In this document: positions 33,822 through 43,224 of the stretch, piece by piece | How the letters are laid out: the number at the start of each line of letters is the position of its first letter | Position numbering within the stretch: position 1 is the stretch's first letter | DNA from: Pseudomonas orientalis | GTDB taxonomy: Bacteria; Pseudomonadota; Gammaproteobacteria; Pseudomonadales; Pseudomonadaceae | NCBI RefSeq assembly: GCF_001439815.1 | Contig: NZ_JYLM01000016.1 | Coordinates: 21,034 to 85,033 of the forward strand | Length of the DNA stretch: 64,000 nucleotides | Reading direction: 5' to 3' | Program-made: the position numbers and the translations under genes | Notes under the pieces: generated by a model | Databases searched by the model: none | The model's input: only the letters and a program-made list of their open reading frames with translations | What the model was told of the DNA's origin: nothing

Positions 33822-35702
33822 GTGAGCGTACAGAAGAGACAATCGGTGGTGGGGCTGCGCATCTTAGCGCCGAAGCTGGAGAAGTTCTCAGACCGGCAAA
33901 TTGAAGTCGCCCAGACATGGGCTTTACAATTTAACGTACCGCCCTCCCAGCTGACCTCCTTCATCGATACCTATCTGAGTTCCACTGTCCATACTCGTTG
34001 CTGGTGCGTAGCCCTGCCCTCTACAGATGATCAAACACGGCCGGTCCTGGCCAGAATCGGCGATCACCTCCAGTACTTCGATGGTCATCAGGTTAAGGCC
34101 TGCAAAATCTTCAGCAAGGACCGCGTGCATAAGAGAAAACCTACCGCAATGGTGGCCCAGCAGCTACTGCTCAGGTTTGAAAAACGCTGGTATGCAGACG
34201 TCCTACTGACCTCCTTCTGCAAGTCGGCTGGAGAGAGGGCGAAAGCCCTTTCGATTGAAGATCTAGGAAGCTTTAATCGCCGCGGCTTCGATTGGACGGC
34301 GAGCAACAACCGGTACTTCAATCCCCGCACCCGATTTTACCTGAAGCAGATTGGCAGCACGCTGAAGCAGTTTTGCCAGTGTCTGGACCAAGAGCTTTTA
34401 TTCGCCATTCGTTCAGCGCAATGTCCCTCACCCAAGCTCTATAACTGGCTGGCTCAAGGTGACCGAAAACGCCGCCTTCAGGCCCTAAAAGCCCAGCCAG
34501 TACTGATTCCACTTCTGGTACTAGCAGATCAATGGCCGTGGCCGTGGGATGGGCAGCAGCAGGTATACATGAACTGCCCATGGGATGAACTTCAGGCGTG
34601 GCGCCCATACTGGAGTGAGGACCGTTATTTGATTTCCGCTGAAGAATGCCTGCTAGGTCGCATAGCCGACGCGGGCCTCCCCCTTTCCGACACACTGGCT
34701 TGGCTGCTACAGGCGCCGCGCACTGCAGTGCGCTACCTGGGTCAACAGCGGGTATTCGATACCGGCAGTGCATTGACCCGTATCAGCCGCGAGGGGCCAC
34801 AAGGACCCTGGCATCGACTGCTGCTGGGAGCCTCACTGGGCAATCGCCGTCCTCTTAAAAAAGCGCACTGGATCACTCTCTTCGCGCTGCTGGATAAAAT
34901 CCCGTATCAACTGCTGGATCAAACGCAGGACTGGAACAGGCTGCTGTCAGGGTGTCCAACTGATTGGTCGGACGACAATTGGTCCAAAATCGCCGACGAC
35001 TTTCGAGACCTGAACGAGCTCTTTAACAACGTTGATGAGAGCGACGGACCAGCTTCTGGCGAAGCATTGCAGAAACTCAAAAGCTTCATTGCTACTGCTT
35101 CCTATCACCAGATCGCCAGCTTGGTGAATGGCTTTCACCTCGCGTTGATAGACATCCGTGAGGCTTTAGATGCAGTAGATCCACAAACAAGAACAGACTC
35201 TTTAACGCCCTGGAAGCCGCTGCTTTATTCAACCAGCACACCCCTCGTGAGTCCAAATGGGCTGCAAATTATCGAACTGAAGTGCCCCGCCGATCTTGAT
35301 GCGGAACATCGAGCGCTGGGCCATTGCATTGATGGTTACGACTACAGTGCTTATCGGGGCATCTGCCGTCTTTTTTCGGTTCGCGAAAACGGGAAATCGT
35401 TGGCCTCTGCAGAAATCCAAATGGATGAAAGTGCCTGGGGCGAAACGTTAGCAAAATTGACTCCCAAACACCTGGTGACGATACAACTGAGAGGGCTCCG
35501 CAATCGCACACCTAAGTCGGGCTCCAGGGTTGACCGGGCCTATCAATGGTTTTGGGCAAAGATCAAATCGGGTGAGCTCGCCATTAACCTGGAATGGCCC
35601 GACCAAACACTATCCATGTCGCGCTATACAAATCGAAACCGGAAAAAAATGCATGCCCAGGCCTGTGCGGAATGGATCAACCAACGATTGAGCAGGACAT
35701 GA
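33822..35702 (+). CDS. PcfJ-like protein
   Basis: The 626-residue protein starts at a GTG behind GAGGAGG. The C-terminal block HRALGHCIDGYDYSAYRGIC near residue 498, followed by FSVRENGKSLASAEI, resembles the PcfJ family of conjugative-element proteins. The N-terminal 450 residues are unique-looking, with many Trp and Gln. No catalytic function is established. It is coupled to the next helicase gene by a four-base overlap. Confidence 0.75.
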   Translation: MSVQKRQSVVGLRILAPKLEKFSDRQIEVAQTWALQFNVPPSQLTSFIDTYLSSTVHTRCWCVALPSTDDQTRPVLARIGDHLQYFDGHQVKACKIFSKDRVHKRKPTAMVAQQLLLRFEKRWYADVLLTSFCKSAGERAKALSIEDLGSFNRRGFDWTASNNRYFNPRTRFYLKQIGSTLKQFCQCLDQELLFAIRSAQCPSPKLYNWLAQGDRKRRLQALKAQPVLIPLLVLADQWPWPWDGQQQVYMNCPWDELQAWRPYWSEDRYLISAEECLLGRIADAGLPLSDTLAWLLQAPRTAVRYLGQQRVFDTGSALTRISREGPQGPWHRLLLGASLGNRRPLKKAHWITLFALLDKIPYQLLDQTQDWNRLLSGCPTDWSDDNWSKIADDFRDLNELFNNVDESDGPASGEALQKLKSFIATASYHQIASLVNGFHLALIDIREALDAVDPQTRTDSLTPWKPLLYSTSTPLVSPNGLQIIELKCPADLDAEHRALGHCIDGYDYSAYRGICRLFSVRENGKSLASAEIQMDESAWGETLAKLTPKHLVTIQLRGLRNRTPKSGSRVDRAYQWFWAKIKSGELAINLEWPDQTLSMSRYTNRNRKKMHAQACAEWINQRLSRT

Positions 35703-37654
35703 GTCGTCCACGTCTGATGAACCGCCGGCAGGACCTGGTCGAAAAAGTCATTTTTGACGGCTATGACTTCGGGGTCTTAATGCAATACGTTGAGGGTGCG
35801 AACCGGCTGTTTCTCGAACGTAATGGTTTCTATATTCGGCGTGCCGAGCATCCTCAACATCGCTATTGGCGATTACCAAAAGGCAAGTTGCTGGATGACC
35901 TGGATGTGCTTTTCCACCGTTTGATGGAGTTGTCCGAGGACCGTTTCAATGAAAGTTGGGAGACGTTTTCACATAAAATCACAGCCGCACAAAACGCCCC
36001 AGATCGGCAGGCATTCACGTGGGGGCTGACCTTTCGGATAGCTCCACTCGTTCAGGGCGGGATCCTGCTGTCAGGTGACTACCATCCTGGCGCGGTCGCC
36101 GTTTCAAGGTGCATGCACGGCGTGTTTCTCGGGCATTCCAAGTCCTGGCGCATCGACGCTGGTGCGGAAGTGGTGCGAAGCAACCTGATCCTGGAGCTTG
36201 GAATGTCGGAGGATCAGTTCGAGATCCTCGACACCCTGCAAGAGCTGCTGACCGACGGATCCGTTGTTCCAGCTGATGAAATCACCCGCATCAGTCTTGG
36301 TGGACCTCCACAAGAGCGCGCTGTAAAAGCGGCTGATGACAGCACCTCAACCGATGTGTATCTAGCCGCGGTGCCCTCAATCGAGCGCACCGGGTTCACC
36401 ACCGAACAGATTAACCAGGCATTGGCTGGTTATTCTTTGCTGGACCATCAACCGGCAGGCATCCGTCACTTGCTACAGCGCACAAGCGCCTTGCTTGCGG
36501 ATGACATGGGGCTGGGCAAAACTCGCCAGGCAATCATTGCCGCTGCAATTCGAGCAGCTGATAGGCCCATCTTGGTAATCACGCTGTCGACGTTGATCAT
36601 CAACTGGCAACGCGAAATCCAGATGGTATATCCCGAGGCCACAATCGGCCAACAGGTCTTTGATCCCTCTTCGCAATGGATTATCACCAACTACGAACGC
36701 CTGGGCGACTTTGTTCTGCATGCAGGACACTTTGACGTGATGATCATCGACGAGGCGCACCGCCTGAAAGAGCCGACCGCCGCGTGGACACGTCACGGCT
36801 TCGACATTGCCGCCAAGATACCCAACCGCTACCTGCTGACGGGTACGCCAGTCCTCAACCGAGAATCTGAGCTGCACACGCTGCTACGGCTATCCGGCCA
36901 CCCCGTTGGGAAGCTGCCCTTGAAAGAATTCTGCGAACAGTTCGCCGGCAGTCAGGATTTCCGCATGAATCTGCGGGACGCAATCGGCGATTGGATGCTT
37001 CGTCGACGCAAGGATGTCTTGCCCGGTCTCAAAGGCAAACAGCGCCAAACGTTACCCGTCGAGCTCACTGCTGAAGAGCGCAAGCAATACGATCAGATTC
37101 GGCTTGAAGACAGACCTAGCCTTGCTCGGTTGGGATCACTGCGTCAGTTGCTTGAGCAGGTGAAGATCCGTGTCGTTATGGATCTGCTATGCGAGCTGGA
37201 CGCGGAGGACAAAGTTATCTTGTTCTGTGAGTTCAAGGGTACGGTAGGAACACTTCGCACACGGTGCAAGCAAGCTGAGTACGGGTGCGTCACGGTTGTA
37301 GGCAGTGACTCTGTGGGAAAACGGCAGAAAGCGATCGATCAATTCCAAAGTGATCCAGAAACCCGCATCTTTGCCGCCACTACCTCCGCTGCCGGCACCG
37401 GCAACAACCTCACTGCGGCCAACTATGTGATGTTCTTGGGCCTGCCGTGGACGCCAGGAATGCAGGACCAGGCAGAGGACAGGGCCTATCGGAATGGGCA
37501 ATTGCGCATGGTCGTAGTGAAAATCCCCCTGGTGGAAAACACCATTGATCAAATGCTCTGGCAAATGCTGCTGGATAAGTGCCAATTAGCCAGTGATCTC
37601 ATAGAGCCCGATGCAGCCGCCAACACCAGACATACGTTGGCGACCCATTTATGA
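35699..37654 (+). CDS. SNF2-family helicase-like ATPase
   Basis: The 651-residue protein starts at the ATG overlapping the PcfJ-like stop. An accessory N-terminal region of about 270 residues precedes the SNF2 core: Walker A LLADDMGLGKTRQA near 270, VMIIDEAHRLKEP near 350, LLTGTPVLNRESE near 383, and helicase C motifs VILFCEFKGTVGT and AGTGNNLTAANYV...QAEDRAYRNGQ. Such proteins move along DNA rather than unwind it. Its partner may be the PcfJ-like protein. Confidence 0.9.
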   Translation: MSRPRLMNRRQDLVEKVIFDGYDFGVLMQYVEGANRLFLERNGFYIRRAEHPQHRYWRLPKGKLLDDLDVLFHRLMELSEDRFNESWETFSHKITAAQNAPDRQAFTWGLTFRIAPLVQGGILLSGDYHPGAVAVSRCMHGVFLGHSKSWRIDAGAEVVRSNLILELGMSEDQFEILDTLQELLTDGSVVPADEITRISLGGPPQERAVKAADDSTSTDVYLAAVPSIERTGFTTEQINQALAGYSLLDHQPAGIRHLLQRTSALLADDMGLGKTRQAIIAAAIRAADRPILVITLSTLIINWQREIQMVYPEATIGQQVFDPSSQWIITNYERLGDFVLHAGHFDVMIIDEAHRLKEPTAAWTRHGFDIAAKIPNRYLLTGTPVLNRESELHTLLRLSGHPVGKLPLKEFCEQFAGSQDFRMNLRDAIGDWMLRRRKDVLPGLKGKQRQTLPVELTAEERKQYDQIRLEDRPSLARLGSLRQLLEQVKIRVVMDLLCELDAEDKVILFCEFKGTVGTLRTRCKQAEYGCVTVVGSDSVGKRQKAIDQFQSDPETRIFAATTSAAGTGNNLTAANYVMFLGLPWTPGMQDQAEDRAYRNGQLRMVVVKIPLVENTIDQMLWQMLLDKCQLASDLIEPDAAANTRHTLATHL

Positions 37655-37668
37655 TTCGCCGTAAATTA

Positions 37669-38139
37669 CTACTGAGAAGCTGTAATGTTTAAAACATATT
37701 TGGAACCATTGCTTTGACTCTCAGGAACCTGAAAGGTCTCGCCGTTCGCAACCGTAGTATCGCTGGCTGTTTGGAATATTTCCGTATGTGGAAAATCTAA
37801 TTGGAGCTTCCCGACTTTTGTCGTGTTCATCTCAAGCAATCGAACATACTTTACATGGTAGCGAATCAGAATCTTTCCATTGCTCATAATGGCTGGAGTA
37901 ATAAAACCGATTGTGCCAATATCAACAGTATCAGCAACAGGCATACCGTGCTCCACGGATTTGTTGAAAGTAATAGTTTTCACATCCCGGTATGGAAAAG
38001 TTACACGATCCGTTGTATCACCTGAAAACCTCGCGACGCTTTCACCATTACGAGTCAACTCAGCAGTCAGATGTACTGTTTCAGCAGCTGAGGCGCCGGT
38101 TGCCAAGGTTGCTAATGCCATGAACAGGATTCCCTTCAT
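37669..38139 (-). CDS. Predicted exported protein, divergent from the pil operon
   Basis: The 156-residue protein starts MKGILFMALATLATGASAAE, a clear signal peptide with an AxA-type cleavage site near residue 18. The mature part is beta-rich (VHLTAELTRNGESVARFSGD). I recognise no family. Its bases look A+T richer than those of its neighbours, and it faces pilL across 200 bases, so it may be an accessory pilus or surface factor, or unrelated cargo. Confidence 0.7.
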   Translation of the reverse strand: MKGILFMALATLATGASAAETVHLTAELTRNGESVARFSGDTTDRVTFPYRDVKTITFNKSVEHGMPVADTVDIGTIGFITPAIMSNGKILIRYHVKYVRLLEMNTTKVGKLQLDFPHTEIFQTASDTTVANGETFQVPESQSNGSKYVLNITASQ

Positions 38140-38313
38140 ACGATTGTCGCTCCGCTTCAGATTCATTTGATTATTCAAGTCATCGCACAGGGATCTGTGC
38201 GTTTTTTTCGCAGGCCTTCAGCTCGGTCCGCGCCATCTTTGTATAGCCTATAAATGCCTTTATACGCAGTTTTCTATTTCCTACTGCGCAGCTGATACCA
38301 GCCTGTCAACGTT

Positions 38314-38332
38314 CCCCTATCATTACAAGGGG
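38314..38332 (+). promoter_or_regulatory. Hairpin covering the pilL ribosome binding site
   Basis: CCCCT (38314-38318) pairs with AGGGG (38328-38332), which is also the likely ribosome binding site of pilL, 11 bases before its ATG. Confidence 0.4.
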
Positions 38333-38343
38333 CCTCTCGGCAC

Positions 38344-39501
38344 ATGATCAGGCACGTCACCACGCTCTCGCTGCTCGCGTTAATCGCCAGTTGCACGACC
38401 CAAACGGCGCAGACACCTAAGCCCGCATTCGACAGCAGTCGCAACCCGGACATGTTGACGCCAGACCTCTATCCTGGCGGCGCCGTTCCTGAAAAAGAAC
38501 CAGTAGTGCGCTATGGGCGCTACACCCTCGTCAGCACGCTGCCAGATTCTGGCCAACGTGACCTGATGGCTCAGATTATCGACATCAGCATTCCAGCCAA
38601 CATGCACCCAAATGTGCGTGAGGCCATGCAGTACGTGGTGGACCGTTCAGGTTATACGCTTTGCTCGGCAGACTCTGGCCACGTCAACATCCTTTACACC
38701 CGACCACTCCCAGCAGCCCAATATAAACTTGGCCCTATGACCCTGCGTAACACCCTGCAGGTGCTCGCAGGTCCGGCCTGGCAGGTGAAGGTCGACGAGG
38801 TCAACCGTCAGGTGTGCTACGTCCTGCGCCCTGGCTACCAGCTCCCGGACTCTCCACGTCCTGCATCAACTCTGATTGCTCAACTCAACACATCGACAGC
38901 TGCACAGCCTATCGCAGCGAAGAGCAATAACAATGATGCGGGCAGCCAAGCAGTAGTCGCCGCCGTTCCCCAAACAGCGCCTTTCACAACAACGGCATCA
39001 GCCGATACCCCTGTGGCGAACGCTGCACCAGCCAAATCCGTGGCCCCTCCTACGGTGATTACCAAGGATGGCTCTACAAAACAAACGTCTGCCTTGCCGA
39101 CTCAGAGTCCGGCCTCGACCTCGTCCAGCAACCCAAATGCCAAGGCCGCTTCAACTCCGAAACTGGTCACCGCGCCGTCCGCAGTTTCTGCAGCGCCAAA
39201 GCCGGTTGCGACGGACATTGCAGCGCCGAAGCCGCTGGCCCAGACATGGACGGCTTCAACTGGCTCAACCCTTCGTCAAACCGTCGAAGGCTGGGCTGAA
39301 AAAGCGGGCTGGAAACTGATGTGGCAGGTCGATGATTTGGATTACTCAATTGACGCTCCACTTCGATTTGAGGGCAGTTTCCAAGAAGCCATCGGGTCGA
39401 TTTTCCCGCTGTACGACACGGCTCCACGGTCCTTTCTGGTCGATGTGGTCGACAGTAGCTCATCACAGCGGCTGATTTTTATTACAGAGAGGAACAAATG
39501 A
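38344..39501 (+). CDS. pilL: PilL-like type IVB pilus lipoprotein
   Basis: The 385-residue protein has a lipoprotein signal (LSLLALIASC, lipid on Cys16 or 17), a conserved domain with RYTLVSTLPDSGQRDLMAQI and the PilL-N pattern MQYVVDRSGYTLC near residue 96. A Pro/Ala/Thr-rich linker follows at about 170-295, then a C-terminal TcpQ-like block (TWTASTGSTLRQTVEGWAEK...FEGSFQEAIGSIFPLYD). It is likely the pilotin or secretin-docking part of the conjugative pilus. It overlaps pilN by four bases. Confidence 0.9.
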   Translation: MIRHVTTLSLLALIASCTTQTAQTPKPAFDSSRNPDMLTPDLYPGGAVPEKEPVVRYGRYTLVSTLPDSGQRDLMAQIIDISIPANMHPNVREAMQYVVDRSGYTLCSADSGHVNILYTRPLPAAQYKLGPMTLRNTLQVLAGPAWQVKVDEVNRQVCYVLRPGYQLPDSPRPASTLIAQLNTSTAAQPIAAKSNNNDAGSQAVVAAVPQTAPFTTTASADTPVANAAPAKSVAPPTVITKDGSTKQTSALPTQSPASTSSSNPNAKAASTPKLVTAPSAVSAAPKPVATDIAAPKPLAQTWTASTGSTLRQTVEGWAEKAGWKLMWQVDDLDYSIDAPLRFEGSFQEAIGSIFPLYDTAPRSFLVDVVDSSSSQRLIFITERNK

Positions 39502-41315
39502 TGAATGCTCGTCTCTGGATCAAAGGCACAGCCTTGTCACTCATGGTCTCGCTGGTGAGTTCCTGTTCACTGCAGCGCGTGAATGAATCAGCCAGCCAAG
39601 CTGAAAATGACGCTGCGACAGCCTCCCAATACAGTAGATTTCTGAGAAATCAGCAACAAGAGTCCGCGCGCGCTACGGTGGTGTTCAGCGACAAACCATG
39701 GGTATCCAAAAAACCGCTGGTCGCAAAGCGTGGTTTACCGCTGAGCATGGATTGCGATATCACCTATCGCCCTTCGTATAACGTTGGGATCGCTGAGATT
39801 GCGCAGTACATCACTAGCGAATGTGGTGTTCCGGTCATCGTAGCCCCTGATGCAATCGACCCAAGTGTCCTTTCCAGTTCGACCCAGGGCAACTCAGGAC
39901 CTGCAGTTCCACCTAGTTTGGGATCTGCCGACAACCTGGCCAACTTCATGCCCGCCGGCGTCATCGGCAATGTTCCGAGCAGCGCCCGCTCAATGAATTC
40001 GGTTGGGCTGACTGCGCCCAACTCATTCCCCATTAAGTACAGCGGCAAGCTGTCAGGGTTGTTGAATCAAGCGACCTCCCAGTTGGGTTTAGCGTGGAAT
40101 TATTCCTCCGATGATCGCAGCGTGCATGTCACTTACTTCGACACCAAGACGTTCGACGTCTGGGCATTTGGAGATGACCAAGTCATTGAAAGCACTGTGA
40201 AGTCGGGCCTGCTGACCGCCACAGGCAGTGGGAGCAGTTCCGGTGGTGGTGGCGGCGGATCTTCGTCGACAGGTGCATCGGGTGAATCAGGCAGCAACCA
40301 GAGCACCACCGTTACCATCAAGACCTCGCTGATCGGAGACATTGAAAAAAACGTCAAGGCGATGCTGAGCCAACAGCCCCAAGGTCGGATGTTCCTCTCG
40401 CGTTCCACTGGCACCCTGACGGTAAGTGATCGACCAGAAGTACTCTCAAACGTTGCTAAATACCTGAATTCGATCAACAGCAGTATCACCCGTCAGGTGT
40501 TGTTCAACGTCAAAGTTTTCGAGGTAACTCTCACCGACACAGACCAGACCGGCCTGGACTGGACGGCTGTCTATACGTCCTTGAGCAACAAATGGGGCTT
40601 TTCGCTGAAGAATGCCACCACCGGCATAAGCACGGGCGCGGTGTCGGGCTCGTTGAGTATTTTGGACACGTCGAAGTCTCCTTGGGCTGGATCCAACTTA
40701 ATCATCAAAGCACTTTCCGAACAGGGCCGAATCTCGAACGTTCGCTCGCCGTCGGTCACCACGCTGAATCTGCAGCCGGCACCCATCCAGATCGGCAACG
40801 TAAAGAGCTATGTCGCATCAAGCTCGACAACCACCACGGCTTCCGTTGGATCGTCTACTTCGCTCACCCCCGCGACTATCACCAGCGGCTTCAACATGAT
40901 GTTGCTCCCTCGAATCATCGACCAGGACAACATGTTGCTGATGATCACCCTGAGCATGAGTAGCAAACCGACCTTCACCACTTTTACGAGCAACGGCTCC
41001 AGTGTCCAGACAGCGGATTACGACACCAAGAACCTGTCGCCCAAGGTCAAATTGCGCAGCGGTCAAACCCTCGTACTGACTGGTTTTGAGGAGAACAGCG
41101 AAAACGCAACCAAGTCTGGCGTAGGGGATCCTGGATTCTTCGGTTTGGGCGGCAGCCGTGTCCGCACCACAGGGCACAGCGTACTCGTAGTGCTGATTAC
41201 TCCTGTTGTTGATAGCGACACAGGCAGCCCCAGCGCGGTGATTTCACCTGCTGCCAACGAGCCTTGGGGCTCTTGCCCTACCCCACTGCTGCATTGCACA
41301 GGTTCCAAGGGGTAA
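39498..41315 (+). CDS. pilN: Type IVB pilus secretin
   Basis: The 605-residue outer-membrane protein has a lipoprotein signal (SLMVSLVSSCSLQ) and a Gly/Ser-rich stretch near residue 247. The secretin domain runs from about 335 to the end, with LIIKALSEQGRISNVRSPSVTTLN and VKLRSGQTLVLTGFEE. It forms the pore through which the thin conjugative pilus leaves the cell. Confidence 0.95.
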   Translation: MMNARLWIKGTALSLMVSLVSSCSLQRVNESASQAENDAATASQYSRFLRNQQQESARATVVFSDKPWVSKKPLVAKRGLPLSMDCDITYRPSYNVGIAEIAQYITSECGVPVIVAPDAIDPSVLSSSTQGNSGPAVPPSLGSADNLANFMPAGVIGNVPSSARSMNSVGLTAPNSFPIKYSGKLSGLLNQATSQLGLAWNYSSDDRSVHVTYFDTKTFDVWAFGDDQVIESTVKSGLLTATGSGSSSGGGGGGSSSTGASGESGSNQSTTVTIKTSLIGDIEKNVKAMLSQQPQGRMFLSRSTGTLTVSDRPEVLSNVAKYLNSINSSITRQVLFNVKVFEVTLTDTDQTGLDWTAVYTSLSNKWGFSLKNATTGISTGAVSGSLSILDTSKSPWAGSNLIIKALSEQGRISNVRSPSVTTLNLQPAPIQIGNVKSYVASSSTTTTASVGSSTSLTPATITSGFNMMLLPRIIDQDNMLLMITLSMSSKPTFTTFTSNGSSVQTADYDTKNLSPKVKLRSGQTLVLTGFEENSENATKSGVGDPGFFGLGGSRVRTTGHSVLVVLITPVVDSDTGSPSAVISPAANEPWGSCPTPLLHCTGSKG

Positions 41316-41318
41316 GCC

Positions 41319-42650
41319 ATGGTTGCGGAAACCTCAAAAAATGCACGCTCTGCTCGAGTCCAGGTACTCCAGTATCGTGGAAAATCATTTGTCACCGGTC
41401 TGCGCTGGCATCCGCTGGGCAGTGTCACCGGGCACATGAAGGAAGCGCGCCAGTACGGTCGTGAGCACCACCTCGACATTGTCGCCATTAGAAGAACACC
41501 AGCCATTATTCAGGCAGGTTTTGTAGCGCGCAGCGAGGAGGTCACCAAAGGGATGTACTCGCTCGCGGCCACCCTGGCTGGACAGCTGGGGGACTCATGG
41601 ATCGCGGCCTGGAAAACTGAAAGCGAGATTGACCAATATGCCCTCGTTGCTGTGTATCAAGGTGGCGTGATCTCTGGCTGCGACATGATCGGCACTGGTG
41701 CTGAGGTCCGCCGCCGAGTCGCGCAACAACGCAGTCGTGGGATCAACTTCGACAACGAGTACCTGCCCCCAGAGTTCGATATGGGCGGTCAACCACTGGA
41801 CGTGGCAGAGCTGCTTCAGCCGTCGCATCTAAAACGCGAGTACCGGCTACGGCCACTCGTCTTTGGGCTATCCAAACCAGAACTTGTACAGCTGGCGGTT
41901 CTTGGCGTGCTGATCGCTGCCGGCATCATCGGATGGGCTCAATGGCAGAACCATCAGGACCAGATAGCCAAAGAGGCGGCTTTCCAGGCTGAACAGCAAC
42001 GCCTGGCAGAGTTGGCCAGACTGCAGAAAGAATCCGGTATGGAACAGACGCCCCAAGCGCTTGAACACCCTTGGGCCAAACGTCCATCTATTGCAGATTT
42101 CCTGGAGGGTTGCAGCAACGTCATTTATCAATTGCCTCTGTCCATTCAGGGATGGCAGTTCACGAGTGCCGTCTGCGACGGTGTACAGGTCTTGTCGTCT
42201 TATAAGCGCTCGGGCAATAGCACGGCCGACAAACTGATACAGGCGACGCAGGGCCACTTTTCTGATCGGCCGGCCTTCTTTGACGAGGGCAACTCGGCCA
42301 CGTTGAAATTCGACATCTCGCTACCCGCAGCCGGTGATGAGCCTCTAAAAGACGCCATCGTGATGTTGGCGAACCTGTCGTCTTGGCTGCACAGCTTCAC
42401 TCAAACCCCAGTGCTGAAAGAAGTGCCGGTCGTTGTGCCCATTCAACCAGCGATACCGGGCCAACCTGCGCCACCGCCGCCCCCACCGCCTCAATGGAAG
42501 CAATTCGAGCTGAGCTATGCCACTGGCATTACGCCGCTGGACTCATTATCCGGCGCACCCAGTCAGGGCTTACGGCTGCGCGAAATCACAACCAAATATG
42601 AGACCGGCCACCTTGTCTGGTCAGTAATAGGTGACCTTTATGCGAAATAA
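41319..42650 (+). CDS. pilO: Type IVB pilus assembly protein PilO
   Basis: The 443-residue protein follows pilN after three bases, with AAGGGG before its ATG. An actin-like N-terminal region (VLQYRGKSFVTGLRWHPLGS) is followed by a membrane helix near residue 192 (LVQLAVLGVLIAAGIIGWAQW) and a periplasmic part with a run of prolines near 385. It is part of the inner-membrane platform. Confidence 0.9.
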   Translation: MVAETSKNARSARVQVLQYRGKSFVTGLRWHPLGSVTGHMKEARQYGREHHLDIVAIRRTPAIIQAGFVARSEEVTKGMYSLAATLAGQLGDSWIAAWKTESEIDQYALVAVYQGGVISGCDMIGTGAEVRRRVAQQRSRGINFDNEYLPPEFDMGGQPLDVAELLQPSHLKREYRLRPLVFGLSKPELVQLAVLGVLIAAGIIGWAQWQNHQDQIAKEAAFQAEQQRLAELARLQKESGMEQTPQALEHPWAKRPSIADFLEGCSNVIYQLPLSIQGWQFTSAVCDGVQVLSSYKRSGNSTADKLIQATQGHFSDRPAFFDEGNSATLKFDISLPAAGDEPLKDAIVMLANLSSWLHSFTQTPVLKEVPVVVPIQPAIPGQPAPPPPPPPQWKQFELSYATGITPLDSLSGAPSQGLRLREITTKYETGHLVWSVIGDLYAK

Positions 42651-43212
42651 AGCGCTGTGCTTTTTGTGCTCCATCCTTGCGTTAGGGGCACCATCGAGCT
42701 GGGCAGATGAGAACACCCTATCTGGGGTGAACGTCGGCGAGCTGGCCCAGATTCAAAGCCAGACGATCTTGTTGAATGCCAAAGCCGAGAAGGCCAAGGC
42801 CGAAAGATCGATTAAAGGCGAAGACCAAAGTGCGACGGCGCAGCCGTCAACTGTGTTTTTTTCTCAAGGAAACCTCGCGCAGCCGGCTGCATCCTCGGCC
42901 CACAGCAGTGATGCACAGTCTGAATTGCCTGTCGTAAAAGCGGTATTCGGCTCAGCAAAACGGCTCCGTGCAACCCTGCTCTACAGCAGTGGATTTGAAG
43001 TAGATGCAGATGCCTCATCTCGGGAGTTACCCGGTGGCTACCGCGTGGCCATCCTCTCCGTCGAAAACGTGACCCTCGAGCGTGGTGGTAAGCGCTACCC
43101 CCTCGGCTTTTCCAGTACGCCCCCGTCCAGCTTGAGCAACTTCAACAATCCAGCCCCCAGCATTACCCCATCAGGACCTATGCCGCCTGGGCTGATCCCT
43201 GGCCAACATTGA
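42640..43212 (+). CDS. pilP: Type IVB pilus biogenesis protein PilP
   Basis: The 190-residue protein starts MRNKALCFLCSILALGAPSSWA, a signal peptide. The core GYRVAILSVENVTLERGGKRYPLGF is the PilP pattern. It is a periplasmic part linking the platform with the secretin. It overlaps pilO by 11 bases. Confidence 0.9.
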   Translation: MRNKALCFLCSILALGAPSSWADENTLSGVNVGELAQIQSQTILLNAKAEKAKAERSIKGEDQSATAQPSTVFFSQGNLAQPAASSAHSSDAQSELPVVKAVFGSAKRLRATLLYSSGFEVDADASSRELPGGYRVAILSVENVTLERGGKRYPLGFSSTPPSSLSNFNNPAPSITPSGPMPPGLIPGQH

Positions 43213-43224
43213 TTGAGAACTTCG

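Noticed and set aside
33674..33904. Open frame starting before the PcfJ-like gene
   Set aside because: Its ATG at 33818 shares the ribosome site, but the frame is short and its product has no protein-like pattern; the GTG frame at 33822 gives a 626-residue protein.
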